Positions 25,068 through 32,912 of a stretch of 43,125 nucleotides of DNA are shown here, in pieces. The position numbers were made by a program, and so were the translations under genes. The stretch covers positions 114,048 to 157,172 of the forward strand of contig JARGNG010000009.1 in NCBI GenBank assembly GCA_029213265.1, given 5' to 3'. The first letter of the stretch is position 1. Every line of letters begins with the position of its first letter. The notes under the pieces are model-generated. The model ran no database searches and had not been told where the DNA came from. It was given only the letters and a program-made list of their open reading frames with translations. The stretch is from Verrucomicrobiales bacterium (GTDB lineage: Bacteria > Verrucomicrobiota > Verrucomicrobiia > Verrucomicrobiales > DEV007).

Positions 25068-25931
25068 ATGCCTGACCAATCTATCCCCGTGATTTCCTCT
25101 CTGGACCTTCCCCTAACCCGCGACCGCATTGTGATGCTCATCACTTTTGTGCTGGCAACGGTTCTGCTCATTCCAGCGCATCAACACATTGCCGGCGGAA
25201 TCTGTGTTGCGGTTTGCATCTTTCTGATGGCCCGGGACGAAGAGGTGAAGCTGCGGCGAAGAATGGGAATCCTGCTGGGCTGTGTCATTCTCCTCGGCAT
25301 TTGCGACATCAACCCTTCCCTTGCCGACGAAAACTTTTTGCAAGTCGGGATCCCCTTCACGCTTGTCATCCTGCTCCCGGGAATCATTCAGCAGTTCGGT
25401 GACCGCGGGATTATTCGGTATCGCTTCTGGCCGAAGGTTTGGAGAAAACACGATATCATTTACACGATTCTCTCCATCCCCCTGGCCTGGGTCGTGTTGA
25501 AATCCTATGAGTGGGGAAATCGCACCTTCTTCGAAGATGAATTGTTTCGGAGCTGGGTTCTCCCACCGGATCCGGATGCCAACGAGATCCGGCGGCTTTT
25601 CATCGGGATCAATTTGGTGGGGGTCTGGGACGAACTGTTTTTCGTGAATGTCTGCTTCGCGATGCTTCGAAGCCTCTTTCAGTTCCGTCTCGCCAATGCG
25701 GTACAGGCGGTGATTTATACAGCCGTCCTTTATGACATGGCTTTTGACGGTTGCGGCGTCTTGATCGTGTTTGCCTTTGCCTGGACTCAGGGAGCCATGT
25801 TTGAGAAGTCCGAGAGCCTTCTCTGGGTTCTCATAGTGCACCTGATCGTCGACTACTTTCTCGTCGCCATGATCGTTCAGACCTACTATCCGGGGTATGG
25901 CTTGGACTTCCTTTGGAGAAAGGGATTCTAA
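25068..25931 (+). CDS. CPBP (CAAX protease/Abi)-like membrane protein, degenerate active site
   Basis: The 287-residue protein has about seven membrane segments. The C-terminal half resembles the CPBP intramembrane protease family: motif 1 appears as GVWDELFFVN (Asp188-Glu189), and motif 3 as HLIVDYF (His258, Asp262). Functional family members normally have EExxxR in motif 1 and a histidine in an FxxxH second motif. Here the first Glu is Asp, the Arg is missing, and motif 2 reads YTAVLYD without His. It may be an inactive or divergent member. The N-terminal half (two hydrophobic pairs) is not recognised. It is transcribed alone. Confidence 0.75.
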   Translation: MPDQSIPVISSLDLPLTRDRIVMLITFVLATVLLIPAHQHIAGGICVAVCIFLMARDEEVKLRRRMGILLGCVILLGICDINPSLADENFLQVGIPFTLVILLPGIIQQFGDRGIIRYRFWPKVWRKHDIIYTILSIPLAWVVLKSYEWGNRTFFEDELFRSWVLPPDPDANEIRRLFIGINLVGVWDELFFVNVCFAMLRSLFQFRLANAVQAVIYTAVLYDMAFDGCGVLIVFAFAWTQGAMFEKSESLLWVLIVHLIVDYFLVAMIVQTYYPGYGLDFLWRKGF

Positions 25932-26042
25932 GATTCGAGGATCAGGATACGTCCAACGGGTGAGGTCTTGCGCTCCGGATTGATTAAGATTCCTTAACTA
26001 ATTTCTGGTGGCTGGCCGAAACTTCGCTATTTTGATCCTGTC

Positions 26043-27044
26043 ATGAGGTCTTCTCCCCGCCGTTCCTTTCTAACTCTTGCCCCGCTCGTATTGACTCCGA
26101 CTGCTTCTTATGCGCAAGTTGGAAAACTTTTCGAAAAGAAAAAGACATCCGGGGCCGCATCCCGGCATCTTCTGCCGATGGAGACGATCTTCAAAGGGGA
26201 GGACCGTTTCCACTCTATTGTTAAAAAGGCCCGAAACGAAGGCTGGAGCGAGCTCCCGATCGGGAAACGGATCATCAAGTGCGCCCGCGAATTGCACGGT
26301 CGCCCCTACGAAAATTTTACTCTTGAGATTGATGATCATATCGAGTCTCCGTCCGTGAATCTAAACGGGCTCGATTGCTGGACTTTTTTTGAGCAGAGCC
26401 TCGGGCTCGCGCGGATGCTTGGTTTTCCGAAGGATCAGTATACGCCCCAGGATTTGCTGAAGCAGATCGAATTTACAAGGTACCGGGGCGGCCATTGTAC
26501 GGGCAACTACCTCGAGCGGATTCACTACCTCGCGGAATGGTTTATTGAAAACGACGCCCGGGGAACCTGCGACTACATCACACCGGACCTTCCGGGGGCG
26601 ACCCGCTTCTCGGGAAGAAAAATCTCGGAAATGACGACGCTTTGGAAGAGCTACCGCTACCTCCGCAACAACCCGGAACTGCGTGCCCCGATGAAACAAA
26701 CCGAAGACCGGGTCGCGGCGATGCCGGTTTCCTTCATCCCGAAATCGAAGGTCGCTGCGATTGAGTCGAAATTGCAGGACGGCGATGTCATCGGGGTGGC
26801 CACGAAATACAATGGAGGCTTTTGTTCCCATGTCGGCCTCGTTGTTCGCACCGACGATGGCGTGGCGCGTCTTATGCACGCTTCGAGAAACTACAAAAAG
26901 GTGGTGATCGACAAATCGGTTTCCGGATATCTCAACGAATTCAGTTCTCATTCTGGAGCGATTGTCGGACGACCGCTCGAGGTGAGTCAGACAGTGACCG
27001 ATCCGGCGGAGTACCAGACAAATCTGGAGCGCCTGCTCGGCTAG
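26043..27044 (+). CDS. DUF1460 N-acetylmuramoyl-L-alanine amidase-like protein with Tat-type signal
   Basis: The 333-residue product is related to NlpC/P60-type DUF1460 proteins, which act on peptidoglycan. The catalytic Cys is 112 in NGLDCWTFFE and the catalytic His is about 263 in CSHVGLVVR, followed by RLMHASRNYKKVV. The N-terminus reads SPRRSFLTLAPL and then ASYAQ, a twin-arginine (RRxFL) signal with likely cleavage near residue 24. The protein would be exported folded to the periplasm. The next small membrane-protein gene starts 20 bases later, so they may be co-transcribed. Confidence 0.88.
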   Translation: MRSSPRRSFLTLAPLVLTPTASYAQVGKLFEKKKTSGAASRHLLPMETIFKGEDRFHSIVKKARNEGWSELPIGKRIIKCARELHGRPYENFTLEIDDHIESPSVNLNGLDCWTFFEQSLGLARMLGFPKDQYTPQDLLKQIEFTRYRGGHCTGNYLERIHYLAEWFIENDARGTCDYITPDLPGATRFSGRKISEMTTLWKSYRYLRNNPELRAPMKQTEDRVAAMPVSFIPKSKVAAIESKLQDGDVIGVATKYNGGFCSHVGLVVRTDDGVARLMHASRNYKKVVIDKSVSGYLNEFSSHSGAIVGRPLEVSQTVTDPAEYQTNLERLLG

Positions 27045-27064
27045 TTCTCATCCCCATCGCACCC

Positions 27065-27337
27065 ATGTTCAACTCCGGAGTCGGCTTTCGCCTCATCGAG
27101 ATTTTCAGTTGGGCCTTGATCGCCATGGGCCTGCTCAAAGTGATTTTCTATATCGTCGGGGAAGTCTTTCCCGGCGCCTACCGCAAGGTGAAATCCGATA
27201 AGGTTCGTAAATTCATGACCGGAACCGGCAACCGGCTCCTATTCGGCCTCGGAGGTGTCCTCACCGTCCTGATCGGAGCGATCTTTCTCCTCCTCGGGCG
27301 CTTCCTCGCCGCCGTCTACGTCCGCGGGGGATTCTGA
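27065..27337 (+). CDS. Small membrane protein, tail antisense to the next gene
   Basis: The 90-residue protein has two predicted membrane segments (about 9-32, FRLIEIFSWALIAMGLLKVIF, and about 58-82, FGLGGVLTVLIGAIFLLLGRFL) joined by a basic loop (YRKVKSDKVRKFM), giving both ends on one side of the membrane. No family is recognised. Its last 99 bases overlap the 3' end of the minus-strand gene at 27239-27901. The hydrophobic codons in one strand read as Asp/Glu codons in the other. The ATG at 27065 follows the DUF1460 gene closely. Confidence 0.7.
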   Translation: MFNSGVGFRLIEIFSWALIAMGLLKVIFYIVGEVFPGAYRKVKSDKVRKFMTGTGNRLLFGLGGVLTVLIGAIFLLLGRFLAAVYVRGGF

Positions 27338-27901
27338 GTCATCGGTCGAATCGTTTTCCTCCACAGCCCCTCCCTCGACACGACGCTCTTCAGCGGCCAG
27401 TAGATCCGCCACTTCCTGTTGGACCAATTCGATTTCATCGAGCTTCAATTGAGGGTCGGCCACGACAAACACTTCGCTGGTTTCCTCGTGCTCGTAGAAA
27501 AGGAGACGCCGTGTCTCTGTCTGCTGAACATCCGTCGGGATCAGCGTTTTCTTCCGCTCCAGCATCAGGGCGAGAATGTAGCGGGCATTCTCGGTCCGGG
27601 AATCATCCTCTTCGATAAAACGCCGGAGCATTCCCTCTACCGAGTGGTCGTCGATTTTCTTGTCGGAATCCTCTTTGACCGGGGCTTTGTAGGTGGAGCG
27701 CCAGAAGGAAAAGGGCGGTGGTTTGATCTCGTCGCGAATTTTCTCCCACGATTCAATCGCGTAGTCTTTGCGCAAAAAACCGTCCGATTCGGGATCGTCA
27801 AATATGCAGGTGTAGAATTCCTGACCATCGACAAATTCGATTTCCGTAAGTTCGCAGCGTGCTTGCGTAGCCCGGATTTTCCAGTCGAGGATAATAGCCA
27901 T
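27239..27901 (-). CDS. Conserved hypothetical protein with acidic C-terminal tail
   Basis: The 220-residue protein has an N-terminal core (about 1-115) with a pattern I associate loosely with proteins of Planctomycetes/Verrucomicrobia: EFVDGQEFYTCIFDD, RKDYAIESWE, then FSFWRSTYK. A middle helical part (VEGMLRRFIEEDDSRTENARYILALMLERKK) and a strand-rich segment (RLLFYEHEETSEVFVVAD) follow. The last 45 residues are nearly all Glu, Asp, Ser and Gly and are probably disordered. It follows the LptF/G permease gene by 38 bases on the same strand. The acidic tail overlaps the opposite-strand membrane protein. Confidence 0.8.
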   Translation of the reverse strand: MAIILDWKIRATQARCELTEIEFVDGQEFYTCIFDDPESDGFLRKDYAIESWEKIRDEIKPPPFSFWRSTYKAPVKEDSDKKIDDHSVEGMLRRFIEEDDSRTENARYILALMLERKKTLIPTDVQQTETRRLLFYEHEETSEVFVVADPQLKLDEIELVQQEVADLLAAEERRVEGGAVEENDSTDDSESPADVDGGEEAPEEEKDRSDQDGEDTSEAE

Positions 27902-27939
27902 GGGTTTTCGACGGCAGGTAGGTCAAAACGAGCTCGAAT

Positions 27940-29706
27940 TCAAGCGGCAATCTCAGCCGGTTTGGGCGATTCCGGTTGCGGCTTCTTCCGGAACAGGCCG
28001 GCAAGTACTGCTCGTAGCTTGGGGATTTCCCGATTCTGTCCACGGAACCACAGCAGGACAAGCCCGATTCCCCCGATCACAATGTTGGTGCTCCAAGCAG
28101 CCCAGAAAGGATCCATTGAGTTTCGATGCCCCAATGCGAGGACGGTTCCCCGCATCACATACATCAAGGCGAAGATCACGATCGCACCGGTAACACCACC
28201 CATGACGCCGCGCCTTGAATAAACAATGCCGAGAGGCGCTGCCACCAGAATCATGGTGAGACAAGTCAGGGGTTCCGCGAAAATGTACCACCAGTTAGTT
28301 CGGAACGGTGCCAGACTGACCGCGTCCATATCCGCGTTGGCCTTGAGATACATCGTTAAGCCGGGGAGGCCAAGATATTCGGGGTTCTGCGACGAACTCA
28401 GCACTTTCCATGGCGTTTCGCTCCACGTATCGATGATCAGCCTGGCTCGTGATGAGATTCGTGGAATGTGGTTGTCGTCGTAATCATACAAGGTCGTTCC
28501 GAAGAGTCGCCACACGGGAGGATCCGCCTCGGACTCCCAGCGCGCCCGCGCGGCCTTCCAGATCTTCTTGGGATCCCCGTTTCGATCCAGTTGCCAGACA
28601 ACGACGTCGGCCATGTCGTCGCTGAGGCGGAGCGGGATTTTACCGACAAACCAGGTTCGTTTGTCGACTTCGTTCACATGCATCCATCCGCGGCGGGCCC
28701 ATACATCCTCCCGCACCCTTTCCCCGTGTTCCTTCATCCAGGCCTCCTTTTTCGCCGTCTCGATGATCGCTTCCTTGTAGCCCACGGCTGAGGGTGCCCA
28801 CTCGTATTTGAATGCGAGAGAGATGAGAGATGCATAGGCTCCGATGACAAAGAGCGGCATCAAAATTCGAACGACGCTACGACCCGCGCCGATCATGCTG
28901 ATCAGTTCGTTCGATTTGGACATGTTGCTCAGCGAGAAAAGCCCGGCGAGAAGAACCACAATCGGCATGACAAAAAGAATCACGTAGGGAATCTGCACTA
29001 CGTAGAACCAGAGGACCTTGGTAATCGCGGCACCCGCAAAAAGATCTCCATTGTCCGTAATGTCTGCGATGACCCAGATCGCGATCATCGAGAACATGCA
29101 GAAGGTGAAAGGCGAGAGAAAGCTGTGGATCGTGTAGCGGTCCATCAGGCTGAGCCGATAGTAGACCATCGCGGAAGCAGGGATGCTCAGAACCAGCAGG
29201 GTGATCAGAACCAGCCCTCCTAGGTAGGCCCCGATCGACGGGGTCTCCCCTGCCAGCGCCTTTCCGGAAATGGCCTGCTTCGTGGCGACGATATCAGTCG
29301 GAAGCCAGGCAATGAGTCCTGCAAATGCGGCGATCCAGAGAGAAAGGAGAACCAGATTTTTTCGTCGCTGAGCAGGGTTCTCCTCATTTACCCAGAGGGA
29401 AACGAGAAAGGCAACGAGAGAGAAAAAGACGGCGACCCCCTGCCAGAACACAGGCATGATCGAAGGCATTGCCGACAGATCTTCCGGGGTCCCTTTTTCC
29501 TTCAGCAACTTCCCGCTGTCCTGATAGTTCTCCAGGGTGTTGTAAAAAATCGCCCCTAGACCGATTACAAGTAACCCCATCGTGATCTTCATGGCGAGCC
29601 CACGCTTGTCGCCGGTGTTGAAAAAATGGACGGCAAGATCCCGCAAGATCCGGTTTGATTTACCGATCGCGCGCGCAACTGGGTTGCTTGTCAGGAAGTG
29701 GATCAT
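27940..29706 (-). CDS. LptF/LptG-family permease with extra N-terminal membrane module
   Basis: The 588-residue protein contains a YjgP/YjgQ permease from about residue 186 (LMDRYTIHSFLSPFTFCMFSMIAIWVIADI) with a large periplasmic beta region (about 330-470) and C-terminal membrane segments (about 480-565). Its partner complex moves lipopolysaccharide to the outer membrane. About 185 residues precede the canonical start and contain four additional hydrophobic segments (near 42-54, 86-106, 117-135 and 160-180), which normal LptF/G proteins lack. No second permease or lptB is in the window. It is divergent from the DUF455 gene. Confidence 0.85.
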   Translation of the reverse strand: MIHFLTSNPVARAIGKSNRILRDLAVHFFNTGDKRGLAMKITMGLLVIGLGAIFYNTLENYQDSGKLLKEKGTPEDLSAMPSIMPVFWQGVAVFFSLVAFLVSLWVNEENPAQRRKNLVLLSLWIAAFAGLIAWLPTDIVATKQAISGKALAGETPSIGAYLGGLVLITLLVLSIPASAMVYYRLSLMDRYTIHSFLSPFTFCMFSMIAIWVIADITDNGDLFAGAAITKVLWFYVVQIPYVILFVMPIVVLLAGLFSLSNMSKSNELISMIGAGRSVVRILMPLFVIGAYASLISLAFKYEWAPSAVGYKEAIIETAKKEAWMKEHGERVREDVWARRGWMHVNEVDKRTWFVGKIPLRLSDDMADVVVWQLDRNGDPKKIWKAARARWESEADPPVWRLFGTTLYDYDDNHIPRISSRARLIIDTWSETPWKVLSSSQNPEYLGLPGLTMYLKANADMDAVSLAPFRTNWWYIFAEPLTCLTMILVAAPLGIVYSRRGVMGGVTGAIVIFALMYVMRGTVLALGHRNSMDPFWAAWSTNIVIGGIGLVLLWFRGQNREIPKLRAVLAGLFRKKPQPESPKPAEIAA

Positions 29707-29804
29707 GAAGCATAGTGCCCCTCAGGGGCGGGACTGCGGAGGTCCCCATTGTATCAGAAACAGAATATCTGCAATTCCAAACAATCGAAGGTTCGCGTCT
29801 ACCT

Positions 29805-31883
29805 ATGGAACGGTCAAGAGTCAGCTTCGTTAGTGTCGACGAAGAGTTTGCGACAGCGGCGGAAGAGTCCTCTGCTGAGGAGACCATTGAGGAACTGGCC
29901 ACCCGCGTTTTGTTTTCGACCGATTTGAACGCGAAACTTCGTCCTGCTCTCCTCGTGGATGAGACTGGGCGGCACTCCGTTTCAGCGACTCCTTTCATAC
30001 CCGATGTTCCGGAGCGGCCTGACTTCCTTCGTTTTGCCTCCTCCGGCAGCACCCGCCCGGGATTGCCGGCCGAAGCTTCGCTTGTGAATGAAGAGAGCCG
30101 CGGCGTTCTCCTCCACTTCTTCGCCAATCATGAGCTTCTCGCCGCCGAATTGATGGCCCTGGCTCTGCTCAAGTTTCCCGACGCCCCGGCGGCGTTTCGA
30201 CAGGGGCTCGCCGAAACGCTCAAGGAAGAGCAGCGCCATACCCGCTGGTACATTAATCGCATGAAAAAATGCGGAGTCTCCTTCGGGGAATATCCCGTAA
30301 ATCGATTTTTCTGGGACGCGGTATCTTCGATGGAGTCTCCACTCGACTATGTCTCAAGACTGAGCCTCACCTTTGAGCAGGCCAACCTGGATTACTCCCG
30401 CCATTTTTCCGGGGTTCTTGAAACTGCCGGGGATTCTGAAAGCGCAGCGATTCTGTCGCGCATTTATCATGACGAGATTTCCCACGTCGGATACGGCCTG
30501 CACTGGTTTCGTCAGTGGAAGAATCCGGAAGAGAGTGATTGGAGGGCGCTGACGAAACAGCTCCACTTCCCGTTGTCTCCCAGTCGCGCAAAAGGCAATC
30601 GCGCGATCTTCAATGAGGACGGTCGTCGTGAGGCGGGGTTCGATGAAGACTACATTCGTCAGCTTTCCCTTTTTGAACGGTCACGCGGTCGAACTCCGAA
30701 CGTCTTCTATTTCAATCCGGATACAGAAAACCGGATCGGGCTCCACCCCCGGCCCTATACTCCCTCCTCACGGGTGCTTTCTGTCATCGAAGACCTCGAA
30801 GTCCTACCCTTGTTTCTTGCGCGAAGAGACGATGTCGTTCTGATGAGAGAGCCGCCTTCGGAGAAGCATCGGGAAAGACTGAGGCAAGCCGGGCTCCTCC
30901 TTCCTGAAATCGAACGGCTACAGGGCGTGGAAAGCGGACTGCTGAAATCGCGAAAGATTCACCAGTTCCGCCCCTGGGGAATCGGTCCCGACCTGCCCGA
31001 ACGATTTGGCTTTCTCGGGGGTAATTCGGTTTGCGAGCAGCCCGGGCTTCATTGGCGCGACGAGTGCCGAAACCTGTTTTCCAAGTCGGAACAGTCCGTG
31101 GTTTTTGCGGAAGAATTCGGACTCAGCCTCCCCGTCCCTGTGAGCGGAGATATGGCGGCAGCAGTGGAACAACTTTCCCAACACCAATGCGAAACCATTC
31201 TCCTGAAGCGCCCCTTCTCCACTGCCGGAGGAGGCATGAGACGGCTTTCTCTTGAGGCACTGCAATCGCTTTCCCGGCGCGGGCTCTCCGTTTCCGTCGA
31301 ACGGGAGGGCGGCATTCTCCTCGAGCCGCATCACGACCGGGTTTTCGATTTTTCCATTCAATATGAAATGGGAGACGGCGGAATCCGCAAGGTCGGAATG
31401 ACCTCCCAGATCATTGCGCCCTCCGGCGGCTATCGGGGGACGATCTCGTTTCCCCGGTTCGGTGCCGGTCACGACCCGGAAATCGCCCGCTATTTGAATA
31501 CCACGGCCCTTCATCACTATGAGGAGGACAGTCCGTTCGTGGGCAAATTGCAAAGCTGGCTCGTGGCGCATCGCTATCGCGGTCCAGTGGGGGTCGATGC
31601 CTATCTTCATCGCGCCGGAGACGGAAGCCTCTCTCATCGCATCGCCTGTGAAATCAATACGCGGTATACGATGGGTCGGGTCGCTCACGAAATTCGACGG
31701 CAGGTCGCACCCGATTGCGGACTTCGATTCGAAATCGGGAAAGCCGCCGAAGAGGCCTTTGCGGATCGCTTTGAATTGGTGGACGGCAAAATCGGTCGGG
31801 GCACTCTCTACCTGACAGAGCCACACCCGGGTGCGCACTTCACTGCGAAGATCACCGTTGCCAAAAGGCGCGACGATCTTTAA
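29805..31883 (+). CDS. DUF455 ferritin-like domain fused to ATP-grasp domain
   Basis: This 692-residue protein combines two enzyme domains. Residues about 95-240 form a DUF455 (MiaE/ferritin-like) four-helix bundle. Likely di-iron ligands are Glu115, Glu142-x-x-His145 (EEQRH), Glu191 (FEQAN) and Glu224-x-x-His227 (DEISH). A linker of about 180 residues follows. The C-terminal part (about 440-690) reads as ATP-grasp: TILLKRPFSTAGGGMRRL, an acidic hinge (GGILLEPHHDRVFDFSIQ), then GVDAYLH and EINTRYTMG with metal-binding Glu and Asn. The fusion suggests oxidation plus amide- or peptide-bond formation on one substrate, which is inference. A GTG at 29715 would add 30 residues but leaves only eight bases to the divergent gene, so the ATG at 29805 is preferred. 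Confidence 0.85.
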   Translation: MERSRVSFVSVDEEFATAAEESSAEETIEELATRVLFSTDLNAKLRPALLVDETGRHSVSATPFIPDVPERPDFLRFASSGSTRPGLPAEASLVNEESRGVLLHFFANHELLAAELMALALLKFPDAPAAFRQGLAETLKEEQRHTRWYINRMKKCGVSFGEYPVNRFFWDAVSSMESPLDYVSRLSLTFEQANLDYSRHFSGVLETAGDSESAAILSRIYHDEISHVGYGLHWFRQWKNPEESDWRALTKQLHFPLSPSRAKGNRAIFNEDGRREAGFDEDYIRQLSLFERSRGRTPNVFYFNPDTENRIGLHPRPYTPSSRVLSVIEDLEVLPLFLARRDDVVLMREPPSEKHRERLRQAGLLLPEIERLQGVESGLLKSRKIHQFRPWGIGPDLPERFGFLGGNSVCEQPGLHWRDECRNLFSKSEQSVVFAEEFGLSLPVPVSGDMAAAVEQLSQHQCETILLKRPFSTAGGGMRRLSLEALQSLSRRGLSVSVEREGGILLEPHHDRVFDFSIQYEMGDGGIRKVGMTSQIIAPSGGYRGTISFPRFGAGHDPEIARYLNTTALHHYEEDSPFVGKLQSWLVAHRYRGPVGVDAYLHRAGDGSLSHRIACEINTRYTMGRVAHEIRRQVAPDCGLRFEIGKAAEEAFADRFELVDGKIGRGTLYLTEPHPGAHFTAKITVAKRRDDL

Positions 31884-31886
31884 GAT

Positions 31887-31906
31887 CGGGTTTTTCCCGG
31901 TTTTTT
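31887..31906 (+). terminator. Weak terminator-like hairpin
   Basis: CGGG at 31887-31890 and CCCG at 31896-31899 pair around a T-rich loop, and a six-T run reaches the next ATG. The stem has only four pairs, so it is at best an attenuator between the two genes. Confidence 0.3.
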
Positions 31907-32905
31907 ATGCATCGCTTCGGCTATTTCCTGATCCTTCTTGTCCTTCTTGCCGCGCAAAACACCGAGGTCCGGGCAGGAGAGCTGAAAGAGGACGTGCTTC
32001 GCTCTGTGCGGCGGGCCTGTGTCGAAGTTCACATCGGCGGCCAGCTGCGAGGCGGGGGCGCTTTTGTCAGAGACAAGAGCGGCAAGCCTTTCGTCATCAC
32101 CGCAGCGCACCTCCTTCCCAATCCCCGGGTGACCTGCTTTGTCCGCACCGAAGATGACGAATCCCATTTCGCTTCCCTTTCGGCCTACGATCTGGGATCC
32201 GATCTGGCACTTTTGGAGGTCGATCCATCCGTGAAGCGCTATGGCACTTTGAAGATTGCCGCCCGGATGCCGGCCGAAACCGCCCCTCTGTTTAATTTCG
32301 GCCCGGCTCTCAATCGGCGGATCCTGGTCCTGCCGGGGAGCGTGGCGGATGCCCGACTTTCCTATACCGATTTTTCCCATAGCTTTGGCTATCTGTCTCA
32401 TGTGTTTGTATCGGGTATCAATCCTGTCCTCACCTCCGGCGGAATCTGGGTGAATCGCTCGGGGGAAGTCGTCGGGGTGCAACACGGCCGGCTCATCGGG
32501 GATCAAGGGGCTCCTTCCTCCGGCTTGAGCATGGTTTCCCCCACCTCCGCCGTGGCGGCATTACTGGCCGGCAAGGCGGTCGCCCGAACTCCGAGCCTTG
32601 GAGGCTATGTCTGGGAAACGTGGACCGCAGACAAGTCCCTCCTCGACGAACTCCCCCGGGGAATCGAAGGGCTCGTTGTGAACACGGTTTTTAAGAGCCG
32701 CCCCCTTGCCCGCATCGGCATCACCAACTTTGATGTCATCGTAAGTTGTGACGGCAAACCGACGCGTCGACGGCATGAGTTTCTCAATCAAATTCGATCG
32801 AAACCGGTGGGCTCCACCTTTGAGCTGGAAATCATCAGACCGGGAAGTCAGGCACGAAAAACCTTCTTTTTGAAAACCGACTGCCTCGAGGATCTATGGA
32901 AATGA
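31907..32905 (+). CDS. Secreted trypsin-like serine protease with PDZ domain
   Basis: The 332-residue protein has a signal peptide (cleavage likely after VRAG near 24) and a DegP/HtrA-like protease domain. His68 lies in ITAAHLL, Asp99 in GSDLALL, and Ser178 in PVLTSGGIW. The usual serine context is GNSGGP, so TSGGIW is an atypical form. A PDZ-like domain follows (about 245-330, LPRGIEGLVVNTVFKSRPLARIGI then FDVIVSCDGKP). It probably acts in envelope protein quality control. The gene ends seven bases before the convergent ppk1. Confidence 0.87.
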   Translation: MHRFGYFLILLVLLAAQNTEVRAGELKEDVLRSVRRACVEVHIGGQLRGGGAFVRDKSGKPFVITAAHLLPNPRVTCFVRTEDDESHFASLSAYDLGSDLALLEVDPSVKRYGTLKIAARMPAETAPLFNFGPALNRRILVLPGSVADARLSYTDFSHSFGYLSHVFVSGINPVLTSGGIWVNRSGEVVGVQHGRLIGDQGAPSSGLSMVSPTSAVAALLAGKAVARTPSLGGYVWETWTADKSLLDELPRGIEGLVVNTVFKSRPLARIGITNFDVIVSCDGKPTRRRHEFLNQIRSKPVGSTFELEIIRPGSQARKTFFLKTDCLEDLWK

Positions 32906-32912
32906 TGTTTTG

